Positions 1-8,350 of a DNA stretch of 34,773 nt are shown piece after piece (within the stretch, counting starts at the first letter, position 1; the number at the start of each line of letters is the position of its first letter). A program made the position numbers and the translations under genes. The stretch is taken from positions 1 to 34,773 of the forward strand of contig NZ_SDOY01000158.1 in the NCBI RefSeq assembly GCF_004117935.1, in the 5' to 3' direction. The DNA is from Streptomyces roseicoloratus (GTDB lineage Bacteria > Actinomycetota > Actinomycetes > Streptomycetales > Streptomycetaceae). The notes under the pieces were generated by a model. It did no database searches. It saw only the letters and a list, made by a program, of their open reading frames with translations, and had not been told where the DNA came from.

Positions 1-160
1 CCGGCGGGGCCTCGGGCGGCGGGGCCGGGAGGTCGGTCGTGGTCGCCGCGGCGGAGTCGTAGCGCTCGTCGAGGCTGTCCGGCGTCGGCGCGGGCGTGGT
101 GTCCTCGGCCGATGCGTCGTACAGCTTGTCCCACCAGTTGGTGTCCCCCTGCTGAGTCAT
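1..160 (-). CDS. hypothetical protein, N-terminal part only
   Basis: The reading frame starts at the ATG at 160-158 on the minus strand and runs off the left edge, so only the first 53 residues are visible. It begins MTQQGDTNWWDKLYDASAED and continues with a stretch rich in Ala, Pro, Thr and Asp without Cys or a hydrophobic segment, so it looks like a soluble cytoplasmic protein with a flexible N-terminal region. A weak AAGGGC lies just before the ATG. I do not recognise the family from this piece. It points the same way as the subtilase gene upstream of it, but the hairpin at 243-290 lies between them, so the two are probably separate transcription units. Confidence 0.6.
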   Translation of the reverse strand, partial: MTQQGDTNWWDKLYDASAEDTTPAPTPDSLDERYDSAAATTTDLPAPPPEAPP

Positions 161-242
161 GCCCTTATTGTCCACCGCACAGGGCGTCGGAAAACGGGAC
201 ATCGGCAAAAGCGTTACGACAAAAGGGTGGTCCTGGAAGGGT

Positions 243-290
243 GGTCCGCCGGGCGGCCCCACCCCCCACGGGAAGGACGCCCGGCGGACC
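243..290 (-). terminator. hairpin terminator after the subtilase gene
   Basis: A perfect 13-bp inverted repeat: GGTCCGCCGGGCG at 243-255 pairs with CGCCCGGCGGACC at 278-290, leaving a 22-base loop. It begins 8 bases after the subtilase stop codon on the minus strand. No T-run follows, which is common for terminators in high-GC actinobacteria. Confidence 0.75.
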
Positions 291-297
291 GGCGTGG

Positions 298-3200
298 TCA
301 GCGCACGTCGTAAGCGCGGACCACGGTCTGGGTGACGGAGTTGCCGTGGGCGTCCGTCAGTTCGGTCTTCAGGGTGACCTGCTTGCCGGTCGCGCCCGCG
401 TGGTTCACGGTCGCGGTCCAGGCGTCGCCCTGGTGGGTGACCGGTGCTTCGGTCCAGGTCGTGCCGCCGTCGTAGGAGTAGGACAGGCGGGCCGAGGTGA
501 GCGCGGCGGGCGTGTAGCCCGCGTGACCCGTCACGCCGAGGCCGATGTGCTGGCCGTCGGTCGCCGCGAGGGTCTTGAGTCCGTCCTCCGGAAGGTCGTA
601 CCGGGGGAACAGAATCGGGATGCCCTGAGAATAGACGTTCTCGTCACGCTCGGAGGTGAATTTCCATACCGAGTTGACGGATGTGGAGCGCGCCCACACC
701 TTGCTGCCGATCTTCATGGTGTTCTGTTCGAGCGTGTACGTGCCGGACTCGGCCGGCACCTCGAAGACCCCGAACGGCCAGCCGGTCTCGGCGATGAGCT
801 CGCCGTTCCTGCTGAGGCGCAGGTTGCCGATGTCACCGAAGGAACCCGGCTCGGCGTGGTGGGTGTTGTCGCCCCACATGGCGTCGGCGAATCCTATGAG
901 GTCGCCCTGGCGCTCGGCGACGAGGACCGGTCGGCCGGTGGCGTCGCGCGGGGCCGTCGGGGCGACGACTCCGTCGTACCAGCTCTCGGTGCGGCGCTCG
1001 CCGGGGCCGTAGGCGTGGCGGGAGCCGATCATGTACTCGCCGAACGGGAAGCCGGACGACAGGACCTGCTCCCAGGCGGTGTCGCCGGGCGTGTAGTACT
1101 CGGTGCGGGTGCCGGGCGCGGGGACGGTCTCGAGGGGGCCGAAGAAGACTCCGGTGCCGTTCGGGCGGTAGGCGGCGGGGCTGTCGACGAAGTCGGCGGT
1201 GACGCCCATGGAGTGGTACGTCGACTCCGTGCGGCCCAGCTGTGCGTCGCGAACGCGGTAGTGCTTCGCGTGGACGACGGGGCGGGTCTCGGGGAAGGCG
1301 AGGTTGTAGAGGTACGGGCTCTTCGCGGTGGCCCGCCAGGAGAGGGTGACCTCGCCGGCCGCGAGCCGGTCGGTGAGCTGCGCGGCCTCGGCGGCGGGCA
1401 CGGCGAGGACCGGGAAGCCGGGGCCGGTGAAGCCTCCGCTCGGGTACCAGCGACCGGCGGCCTGGTGGTGCGCGAGGACGGCGACGGCGCCCGCGGTCCT
1501 GGCGTCGCGGGCGACGGCGGACGCGGCGGTGCTGTCGTCGGGCAGGCGGACCAGGGCGATCCGGCCCTTCACTCCCGCGGCCGCGAGCTCCTCCGGGGTG
1601 CCGGTGCCGGCGTCGACGAGCCGGGCGGAGCCGGTGCCGTCGAGGTTGTCGGAGCCGGTGGAGGCGGTGAGCGGATGCAGGGCGAGTCCGTCGCCGGTCC
1701 TCAGCTCGCCGATCTGCGGGGCGGCGGCGCGCCAGTAGCTGCCGAACTCGAAGTCGCCGTCGGTGGCGCGGCCTTCGACGGAGGCGTAGTAGTGGCGGAT
1801 GGTGCGCGGGCCGGACGCGGTGCCGGCGTGCAGCCAGGTGTCGTCCCAGGAGCGGGCGAACGCGAGGGTGGCGCCGCGGAGTTCGGAGGGCCTGTCGGTG
1901 CGCACGGACAGTTCGTGGGCCTGGCGGGCGTCGAGGACGACGGTGGTGTCCTTCTTCAGCTCCAGCTGCGGCCGGGCCAGGTAGCTCACCGAGTCGTTGA
2001 GCGTGGCGTTCTCGCCCGCGTCGGGCGTGGTGACGAAGGAGGAGAGGAAGTAGCTGCCGGTGCGCAGGCGGTAGACCTGGTCGGCGGAGCCCTCGTTGAA
2101 GCGGCGTTCGCCGGTGGAGTCGTCGGTGCCGATGACGTCGAGGGAGGAGGCCCCGGAGGCCGGCTTGCCCTGACGGTCGATCAGCTTCACGCGCAGGGTG
2201 ACCGTTTCGGGCTCGACGTGGAGCGCGAACGGGGTGGAGACGTGGATCTTCGCACCGCCTGCGGTGCCGGTGGCGACGATCCGGCCGGTGACGTCGCCGT
2301 ACTGGGCGCGCTCCAGGCGGGCGGTCGGGTCGACGGCGAGGGGGACCTCGACGGTGGCGCCGGCCGGGACGGTCACGGTGCGCTCGCCGAGCCGGGCGAC
2401 GGCGGAGCGGACGGCGGAGCCGTCGTTGCCGGTGACCTTCTCGACGGCGAGGGAGAGGGTGACGGGCTCGCCGCCGGTGTTGGTGTAGGGGACGGCGACG
2501 GTGGTGCGGTCGGTCCGGTCCTGCGGCCAGGCGAAGGTGCCGCCCTGGACGGCCGCGGCGCCGAGCACGGTCTGGTCGGTCGCGGCCTTGACGTCGAGCC
2601 GGCCGGCGCCGGTCTCGCGGACGTCGCCGGGGACGCCGCTGTCGGCGGAGGCGACGAGCGCCGCCTTGATCTGCTGGGCGGTCCAGTCGGGGTGGCGCTG
2701 CTTGACGACGGCGGCGGCGCCCGCGACGTGCGGGGTGGCCATGGAGGTGCCGGACATCGCCTGGTAGGCGTACGGGCCCCGGCCGCCGGCCGCGGCGGCC
2801 GAGATGCCGACGCCGGGTGCGGCGATCTCGGGCTTGAGGGTGTGGGCGCCGTTCGCGGTGGGTCCGCGGCTGGAGAAGTACGCGGTGGAGTCGTCGCGGT
2901 CGGTGGCGCCGACGGTGAGGACGCTCGGCGCGCAGCCGGGCGAGGAGACGGTGTTGTTGCCGGGTCCCGAGTTCCCGGCGGCGATGACGAACAACGTGCC
3001 CTCGCTCTGGGCGAGTTGTTCGGCGGCGACGCTCATCGGGTCGGTGCAGTCGGTCTCGGCGGGGTTGCCGAGGCTCATGGAGACGACGTCGGCGCCCTGG
3101 GCGACGGCCCACTCCATGCCGGCGATGATCCACGAAGTGGCGCCGGAGCCGGAGTCGTTGAGGACCTTGCCGTTGAGGAGGGCGGCGCCGGGCGCGACGC

Positions 3201-4089
3201 CCTTCTTCTTGCCGCCGCTCGCGGCGCCGGAGCCGCCGACGGTGGAGAGGGTGTGGGTGCCGTGGCCCTGGCGGTCGCCGGCGGTGTCGGAGTCGGTGAA
3301 GTTCTCCTGGGCGACGATCCGGCCCTTGAGGTCGGGGTGCTCGGCGTCGGCGCCGGTGTCGAGGACGGCGACCTTGGTGCCGGTGCCGTCGTAGCCGGCG
3401 GCCCAGGCCTCGGGCGCGTGGACCTGCGCGGTGGAGCGCTCCAGGGTGGCCTGGACCTTGCGGTCGAGCCACAGCTTCTTCAGGCCGCCGCCGGCCGCGG
3501 TGGTGCGGGCGGCGGGACCGGTCGCGTCGGCCCAGAAGCGGGCGGCCTGCTTCTTGTCGGCCTTCAGGGCGACCGCGTCGACGGTCTCGAGGACCTGACC
3601 GCGGGTGGCGCCGCGCGGGGCGGGCGGCGCGCTGCGTGCGGTGGCGAGGTCGGCGCCGTAGACGGCGATGAGCGGCAGGCTGGTCGAGCGGGCGTCGTCG
3701 TAGCCCTGGCGGATCAGTCCGGTGACGTTGAAGAGCTCCTCGTCGACCCGTCCGGCGGCGAGGGCCGCGGTGGCGCCCTCGGGGTACACGTACAGGTCCT
3801 GGCCGGAGCGCCGGGTCTGCACGAAGGGCACGGTGCCGTCCTCTCGGGGCAGCGCCGCCGCCGCCGGGTTGCCCTCGGCGTCGCGGGTCACCAGGACGCG
3901 GTCGCCGGTCACGAGCGTGACGGTGGCGGGTCGCTGACCGGTGCGGTCGGCGGCCTGGCTGCCGACCAGTGGTCGCTTGCCGGTGGCCGGGTCGTCCTGC
4001 GGCGCGGCGGCCGCGGACGCCGCGACCGCGGTGACGGCCAGGACGGCGGCGGTCGCCGCCCCCAGGGCCGTACGCGAAATCGGGCGCAT
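298..4089 (-). CDS. secreted S8 family serine peptidase (subtilase), 1,263 aa
   Basis: Secreted subtilisin-like endopeptidase. The start is the ATG at 4089, preceded by GGGGAGAG at good spacing; an in-frame ATG at 4101 overlaps this ribosome site and is less likely. An N-terminal Sec-type signal (Arg, then an Ala/Val-rich core ending ASAAAA) is followed by a pro-region of roughly 170 residues. The catalytic triad is clear: Asp244 in AVLDTGAD, His276 in GHGTHT, Ser449 in GTSMATPHVAG; the oxyanion Asn lies in FVIAAGNSG. The remaining ~750 residues are unusually long and include a stretch near 838-880 resembling a protease-associated domain, plus beta-rich repeats to the C terminus. The protein ends in a normal TGA followed by a terminator. 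The regulator at 4324 is transcribed divergently and may control it (inference). Substrate unknown; probably scavenging of extracellular protein. Confidence 0.93.
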   Translation of the reverse strand: MRPISRTALGAATAAVLAVTAVAASAAAAPQDDPATGKRPLVGSQAADRTGQRPATVTLVTGDRVLVTRDAEGNPAAAALPREDGTVPFVQTRRSGQDLYVYPEGATAALAAGRVDEELFNVTGLIRQGYDDARSTSLPLIAVYGADLATARSAPPAPRGATRGQVLETVDAVALKADKKQAARFWADATGPAARTTAAGGGLKKLWLDRKVQATLERSTAQVHAPEAWAAGYDGTGTKVAVLDTGADAEHPDLKGRIVAQENFTDSDTAGDRQGHGTHTLSTVGGSGAASGGKKKGVAPGAALLNGKVLNDSGSGATSWIIAGMEWAVAQGADVVSMSLGNPAETDCTDPMSVAAEQLAQSEGTLFVIAAGNSGPGNNTVSSPGCAPSVLTVGATDRDDSTAYFSSRGPTANGAHTLKPEIAAPGVGISAAAAGGRGPYAYQAMSGTSMATPHVAGAAAVVKQRHPDWTAQQIKAALVASADSGVPGDVRETGAGRLDVKAATDQTVLGAAAVQGGTFAWPQDRTDRTTVAVPYTNTGGEPVTLSLAVEKVTGNDGSAVRSAVARLGERTVTVPAGATVEVPLAVDPTARLERAQYGDVTGRIVATGTAGGAKIHVSTPFALHVEPETVTLRVKLIDRQGKPASGASSLDVIGTDDSTGERRFNEGSADQVYRLRTGSYFLSSFVTTPDAGENATLNDSVSYLARPQLELKKDTTVVLDARQAHELSVRTDRPSELRGATLAFARSWDDTWLHAGTASGPRTIRHYYASVEGRATDGDFEFGSYWRAAAPQIGELRTGDGLALHPLTASTGSDNLDGTGSARLVDAGTGTPEELAAAGVKGRIALVRLPDDSTAASAVARDARTAGAVAVLAHHQAAGRWYPSGGFTGPGFPVLAVPAAEAAQLTDRLAAGEVTLSWRATAKSPYLYNLAFPETRPVVHAKHYRVRDAQLGRTESTYHSMGVTADFVDSPAAYRPNGTGVFFGPLETVPAPGTRTEYYTPGDTAWEQVLSSGFPFGEYMIGSRHAYGPGERRTESWYDGVVAPTAPRDATGRPVLVAERQGDLIGFADAMWGDNTHHAEPGSFGDIGNLRLSRNGELIAETGWPFGVFEVPAESGTYTLEQNTMKIGSKVWARSTSVNSVWKFTSERDENVYSQGIPILFPRYDLPEDGLKTLAATDGQHIGLGVTGHAGYTPAALTSARLSYSYDGGTTWTEAPVTHQGDAWTATVNHAGATGKQVTLKTELTDAHGNSVTQTVVRAYDVR

Positions 4090-4323
4090 CGCTCTCCCCA
4101 TCTGAATCCGGGCACGAGGGCACAAGGTGGCCATGTCCGGAGGCTGTTGGTGCTGCGGTGGCGCCACATTGGCAGAGGTGAGGGTGGTGCAGGCAGGATG
4201 GGCGCGGCGGGAATGCGCCGTGGCCGATTCCCGCCAGAGCACGAACGGAACGATCGCGTCCGCCGAGGCTCCGGGAAATGTCCCGGGTCGTCCGGGGACG
4301 TCCGCGTGAGGGGTGGGGCAGCG
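4090..4323. promoter_or_regulatory. divergent promoter region with a dyad
   Basis: The 234 bases between the subtilase and the LuxR-type regulator contain no gene and must hold both promoters. One dyad stands out: CCGGGA at 4272-4277 and TCCCGG at 4282-4287 with a 4-base spacer, about 36 bases before the regulator start. It could be an operator for the regulator itself; that is inference. Confidence 0.4.
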
Positions 4324-5307
4324 ATGCTGGCAGCGATAGGGCTCGACGAGCGGCAGGAATCCGCCTACCGCGCGCTGGTCGCCATGGGCGCGGCCGAGGT
4401 CTCCGACCTGGCCCACCGGCTCGCCCTGCCGGAGGGCGACACCGAGCGGGCACTGCGCCGCCTGGAGTCGCAGGGCCTGGCGGCCCAGTCCTCGGCCCGG
4501 ACCGGCCGCTGGGTCGCGGCACCGCCCGGGGTGGCGCTCGGCGCGCTGCTCACCCAGCAGCGGCACGAGCTGGAGCAGGCGGAGATGGCGGCGGCGCTGC
4601 TGGCCCAGGAGTACCGGGCGGAGGCCGCCGAGCCCGTCGTGCACGACCTGGTCGAGGTGGTGACGGGCGCGAGCGCCGTCACCCACCGTTTCCTCCAGCT
4701 GCAGCTCGGCGCGACCGACGAGGTGTGCGCGCTGGTGACGGGCAAGCCGATCGCGGTCAGCGGCGTGGAGAACGAGGCGGAGGCGATGGCCGCCGAGCGG
4801 GGCGTGCGCTACCGCGTGGTGATCGAGCGCGAGGTGCTCTCCCTGCCGACGGGCCTCGGCGAACTGTCGGCGGCGCTCGGCCGGCACGAGCGGATCCGGG
4901 TGGTGGACCGGGTGCCGACCAAGCTCGTGGTGGCGGACCGCACGCTCGCGATGGTCCCGCTCACCGGCCGCGGCGCCGAGCCCGCCGCCCTCGTCGTGCA
5001 CGCGAGCGGGCTCCTGGAGTCGCTGATGGGCCTGTTCGAGTCCGTCTGGCGGGACGCCCTGCCGCTGCGGCTCGGCGCGGGCGCGCAGGTCACGGAGGAC
5101 GAGGTCCAGGGCCCGGACCCGACGGACCTGGAGATCCTCAGCCTGTTGCTCGCCGGCATGACGGACGCGAGCGTCGCCAAGCAGCTGGACCTGGGCCTGC
5201 GGACGGTGCAGCGACGGGTGAAGGGCCTGATGGAACTGACCGGGGTGACGACCCGGCTGCAGCTGGGCTGGCACGCGTACGAGCGCGGATGGGTGGCCCG
5301 CCGCTGA
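4324..5307 (+). CDS. TrmB-like / LuxR-type transcriptional regulator, 327 aa
   Basis: DNA-binding regulator with two recognition regions. Residues 1-60 (LDERQESAYRALVAMG, then a winged-helix pattern ending RRLESQGLAAQ) look like a TrmB/Rrf2-type winged helix. The middle ~190 residues are an alpha/beta region like those that follow TrmB domains. The C terminus (about 262-322) contains a LuxR-type helix-turn-helix with the pattern ILSLLLAGMTDASVAKQL, then RTVQRRVKGLMELTGV. The ATG at 4324 is preceded by GAGGGGTGGGG. Regulators of this design commonly sit beside large secreted subtilases in Streptomyces, and this one is divergent from the subtilase, so control of that gene is the simplest idea. 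Much longer open frames through this region are artefacts of GC content. Confidence 0.85.
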   Translation: MLAAIGLDERQESAYRALVAMGAAEVSDLAHRLALPEGDTERALRRLESQGLAAQSSARTGRWVAAPPGVALGALLTQQRHELEQAEMAAALLAQEYRAEAAEPVVHDLVEVVTGASAVTHRFLQLQLGATDEVCALVTGKPIAVSGVENEAEAMAAERGVRYRVVIEREVLSLPTGLGELSAALGRHERIRVVDRVPTKLVVADRTLAMVPLTGRGAEPAALVVHASGLLESLMGLFESVWRDALPLRLGAGAQVTEDEVQGPDPTDLEILSLLLAGMTDASVAKQLDLGLRTVQRRVKGLMELTGVTTRLQLGWHAYERGWVARR

Positions 5308-5401
5308 GGCGGCGGCAGGCGTGTGGCAGGGTGAGCGCCGGTTTTTCGCCCGCTTCCGGACCTCCGCCCTCCGGAACCCTCACCCTTCTGGAGCAACACC
5401 C

Positions 5402-5839
5402 ATGAACGGAAGGCGCCGTCGCGCCCTGCTGGCCGCCGTCACCCCGATGCTGGAGCCCGGGGAGCGGGTGGAGGTCACCTCGCTGGTGAACCTGAGCACG
5501 GTCTCGGTGCGCCGGACGGCCGCGTTCGGCATCGCGTCGGCGATCGTCAGCGGCGGCGCGGTGTCGGTGATCCCCGCGCCGACGCCGATGTACCTGGCGA
5601 TGACCGACCGCCGGCTGTTCGTCTTCCGTGCGGACCCGGTGTTCGCGAAGCCGGCGGAGCACACGATGACGATCCGGCGGGAGGGGCTGTTCCGCTCGGA
5701 GGTCAGGGAGCGGTTCCTCAACTCGTCCTTCGTGCTGTCCTCGCCGTACAGCGAGACCTCTCTGAAGCTCGTCTTCCCGCTGATCGACCGCAAGGCGCGC
5801 AACCAGGTGGCCGCCGCGCTGCCCCTGGCGACCGCCTGA
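5402..5839 (+). CDS. small PH-like domain protein, 145 aa
   Basis: Soluble protein without known catalytic motifs. The ATG at 5402 follows TGGAGCAACACCC, a usable ribosome site. The sequence has the strand pattern of bacterial PH-like proteins: MYLAMTDRRLFVFR, then a run with GLFRSEVRERFLNSSFVLSSP, then a final helix RKARNQVAAAL. Families of this sort are common in Streptomyces and of unknown function. It follows the LuxR-type gene by 94 bases on the same strand and may be transcribed with it. The PH-fold call rests on pattern only. Confidence 0.7.
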   Translation: MNGRRRRALLAAVTPMLEPGERVEVTSLVNLSTVSVRRTAAFGIASAIVSGGAVSVIPAPTPMYLAMTDRRLFVFRADPVFAKPAEHTMTIRREGLFRSEVRERFLNSSFVLSSPYSETSLKLVFPLIDRKARNQVAAALPLATA

Positions 5840-6010
5840 CCGCCGCTTCCGCACCGTCCCGCACGTCTGCGCACGTCCCCCGCACGTCCGCGCACCTCGC
5901 CGCCCGACCGGCCCCCACCGACCTCACCCACCGACCGCTCCCACCGCCACGGCTCCCTCGCCCGTCCGCCTTGACCTGCGAGAACACCACCCGTCCTGCA
6001 CCCTTGGCAG

Positions 6011-6493
6011 ATGGGTGTGTGGCAGCTCCTGCTGATCGCGATGGTGATGCTGCTCGGCCTGTTCGGGGTCCTGACGCCCGGCGTGCCGGGGACGTGGCTG
6101 GTGTGGGCGGCGATGCTGTGGTGGTCGCTGCACGAGCAGACCGGCCTCGCCTGGATCCTCCTCGTCTCCTCGACCGGGCTGCTGCTGCTCACCCAGGTGG
6201 TCGTGTGGCAGCTGCCGCCCCGGCGCTTCCGGGGTGTCGGCATCACCCGCCGGATGGTGGCGTACGCGGGCGTGGGCGCGTTCCTGGGCTTCTTCCTGAT
6301 CCCGGTGCTCGGCGCGATCCCCGGCTTCGTGGGCGGCATCTACCTCTCGGAACGCCTCCGCCTCGGCGGCCACGGCCAGGCCGAGTCGGCCACCCGCACG
6401 GTCATGCGGGCGGCGGGGACGAGCGTGCTCGTGGAACTGTTCGCGTGCCTGCTGATCGTGGGGGCGTGGGCGGGGGCGGTGATCTGGGACTGA
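6011..6493 (+). CDS. DUF456 family integral membrane protein, 160 aa
   Basis: Small inner-membrane protein of the DUF456 family, function unknown. Hydrophobic segments occupy roughly residues 5-40 (two helices around the conserved LFGVLTPGVPGTWLVW), 45-68, 84-112 (with the glycine-rich GAFLGFFLIPVLGAIPGFVGG) and 135-158. The length fits the family. The start at 6011 has no convincing ribosome site; the hexamer CACCCT lies exactly six bases before the ATG, so a leaderless transcript is possible. The 170 bases upstream contain only GC-rich short repeats of CGCACGTC. It converges on the AlkA gene on the other strand. Confidence 0.85.
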   Translation: MGVWQLLLIAMVMLLGLFGVLTPGVPGTWLVWAAMLWWSLHEQTGLAWILLVSSTGLLLLTQVVVWQLPPRRFRGVGITRRMVAYAGVGAFLGFFLIPVLGAIPGFVGGIYLSERLRLGGHGQAESATRTVMRAAGTSVLVELFACLLIVGAWAGAVIWD

Positions 6494-6600
6494 GGTGGCC
6501 CGGCCCGGAGCGTTCCCCCGGGCGGTCCGGTCGGCCCGTACCCGCCGGCTCCGGCCCCCGCCCATGACCTTCCTGCTGGCCTGCCGGAACGCGGCCTCGT

Positions 6601-8154
6601 TCAGTGGGCGGCGCGCCGCAGGTAGCGGGTCGCGTACGAGCGCCAGGGGCGCCACTCCCGGCGGTCCGGGAAACCGTCCGGGGCCACGTCGGGGTCGCCG
6701 AGGGCCCGCATCCGGATCGCGGCGCGGGCCTGCGGGCCCACGCCGGGGACGGCGGTCAGCGCGGCCGCCGAGACCTCGCGGTCGGCGCCCGGGTCGAGCC
6801 GGACGGTGCCGTCCGCGAGGGCGGCGGCGAGCGGGCCGGCCAGCGGGTGGCCGGTCAGGGCGGAGGGCGCCGGGAAGACGTGGGTGAGGCTGCCGCAGGG
6901 CGTCTCCAGCGGCGTGCCGTGGCGCTCGACGAGCCGGGCGGCGCCGTCGGGTCCGACGACCGTCCGCAGCGCGTACTCCTCCGGGTCCGCCGCGCCCGGT
7001 GACCGTACGCCCGGCCGGGCCGCGACCTCGGGCGCGAGCCCGGGGTCGGCGCCGAGGCGTTCCGCGACGGCGTACGGGTCGGCGTCGAGGTCGAACAGCC
7101 GGCGCAGCCGCTGCACGGCGGTGGTGAGGTCGCGCAGCTCGTTGAGGTGGATCCGGGCCTCCAGCCAGCCGCCCCGGCCGGGCGAGCGCTCGTCGACGGA
7201 GACGATGCCGGTGCCGTGGGGCAGACGGAGGGTCCGCCGGTAGGTGCGGGCGCCGGGCGGGCCGACGACCTCCTCGACGCCCGGCAGGGCCTCCGCGGCG
7301 AGCAGGTCGAACACCTCGCCCGCCGCGTACGGCCCCCGGTACGCCAGCCGCAGCGGCACTCCGGCGGCGAGCGCCGTGCGGGGGCCCGCGCCGGTGCCGG
7401 ACTCGGCGCGCAGTGCGGTGGGCGTGCGGGCGTAGACGGCGCGGATGGTGTCGTTGAACTGGCGCACGCTCGCGAATCCGGCCGCGAAGGCGATCTCGGT
7501 GACCGGCAGGCCGGTGGTCTGCAGCAGCAGCCGCGCGGTGTGCGCCCGCTGGGCGCGGGCGAGGGCGACGGGACCGGCGCCGAGCTCGGCGGTGAGCTGC
7601 CGCTGCACCTGCCGCGCGCTGTACCCGAGGCGCCCGGCGAGCCCGGGCACGCCCTCGCGGTCCACGACGCCGTCGCCGATCATCCGCATGGCGCGGCCGA
7701 CGACGTCGGCGCGGACGTTCCACTCGGCCGAGCCGGGCACGGCGTCCGGCCGGCAGCGCCGGCAGGCCCGGAAGCCGTGGCCCTGGGCGGCCGCGGCGCT
7801 CGGGTAGAAGCTGACGTTGCGGCGCTTGGGCGTGACGGCCGGGCAGCTGGGCCGGCAGTAGATCCCGGTGGTGGACACGCCGAAGAAGAAGACGCCGTCG
7901 AAGCGGGCGTCGCGGCTGGCGACGGCCTGGTAGCGGGTGTCCTCGTCGAGCAGCGCACCCACCACCGCGGCGCCCGCGCCGACGCCCGGAGCGGCACCCG
8001 CGCCCGGGCCGGCACCGGCACCGGCACCCAAGCCCGTGCCCCGCCCCGTGTCCGTGTCCACGCCCCTGTCCACGCCCGTCTCCATGTCCGTGTCCACGCC
8101 CCTGCCCACGCCCGTGTCCGCGCCTGTCGCCGTCCCCGCCGCCGTGTCCGTCAT
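6601..8154 (-). CDS. alkA: Ada-type Zn / AraC HTH / AlkA 3-methyladenine DNA glycosylase fusion, 517 aa
   Basis: Repair protein that excises alkylated bases and is likely also a sensor-activator. Domains in order: a 70-residue Gly/Ala/Asp/Thr low-complexity leader; an Ada N-terminal zinc domain starting near DTRYQAVASRDARFDGVFFFG with the four zinc cysteines in YCRPSC and FRACRRC; an AraC-type helix-turn-helix; AlkA N-terminal domain; and a helix-hairpin-helix GPD glycosylase with VPGVGPQARAAIRMRALGD, a candidate catalytic Asp in VAPDGF, and the family ending WRPWRSYATRYL. The Ada methyltransferase domain (PCHR) is absent. The ATG at 8154 has GGAGG only one base away, which is tight; the repetitive leader may be partly untranslated, with a true start nearer the Ada domain. 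It lies 196 bases downstream of rsgA on the same strand. Confidence 0.9.
   Translation of the reverse strand: MTDTAAGTATGADTGVGRGVDTDMETGVDRGVDTDTGRGTGLGAGAGAGPGAGAAPGVGAGAAVVGALLDEDTRYQAVASRDARFDGVFFFGVSTTGIYCRPSCPAVTPKRRNVSFYPSAAAAQGHGFRACRRCRPDAVPGSAEWNVRADVVGRAMRMIGDGVVDREGVPGLAGRLGYSARQVQRQLTAELGAGPVALARAQRAHTARLLLQTTGLPVTEIAFAAGFASVRQFNDTIRAVYARTPTALRAESGTGAGPRTALAAGVPLRLAYRGPYAAGEVFDLLAAEALPGVEEVVGPPGARTYRRTLRLPHGTGIVSVDERSPGRGGWLEARIHLNELRDLTTAVQRLRRLFDLDADPYAVAERLGADPGLAPEVAARPGVRSPGAADPEEYALRTVVGPDGAARLVERHGTPLETPCGSLTHVFPAPSALTGHPLAGPLAAALADGTVRLDPGADREVSAAALTAVPGVGPQARAAIRMRALGDPDVAPDGFPDRREWRPWRSYATRYLRRAAH
8051..8122. repeat. 36-bp tandem repeat inside the alkA 5' end
   Basis: Two adjacent 36-bp copies (8051-8086 and 8087-8122) that begin TCCGTGTCCACGCCCCTG and differ at a few positions. 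They encode the repeated Asp-Thr and Gly-Val-Asp pattern in the low-complexity leader of the AlkA protein. A multiple of 3, so copy number can change without a frameshift. Confidence 0.7.
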
Positions 8155-8216
8155 TCCTCCAGTGTGCGGGAGCGCGAGGCACCGGACTAGCGGTTTTCGG
8201 ACACGACGGTGGGGGT

Positions 8217-8287
8217 GGTCGGGGCGCGGCGTGGGGGGGCGGTCGGGGCGCGGCGTTGGGGGGCGGTCGGGGCGCGGCGTTGGGGGC
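8217..8287. repeat. 24-bp tandem repeat, three copies
   Basis: Three head-to-tail copies at 8217-8240, 8241-8264 and 8265-8287 (the last one base short), each beginning GGTCGGGGCGCGGCGT, with a degraded fourth after it. They fill the gap between the rsgA stop and the alkA start. No spacers, so not CRISPR; no gene is supported here. Confidence 0.8.
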
Positions 8288-8350
8288 GGTCGGGACCTGG
8301 CGGCGGGAGGCGGTGCGGACCCCGGACGAGCCGCGGGACGGGCCGGCCCG

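Noticed and set aside
112..4323. Open frame on the plus strand in front of the LuxR-type regulator, and an 833-4522 minus-strand frame
   Set aside because: Low-complexity Gly/Ala/Val or Arg/Pro sequence opposite or out of frame with the subtilase, whose catalytic motifs define the real frame.
8217..8287. Tandem repeats as a CRISPR array
   Set aside because: Repeats abut each other without unique spacers; same for 24905-24970 and 27405-27457.
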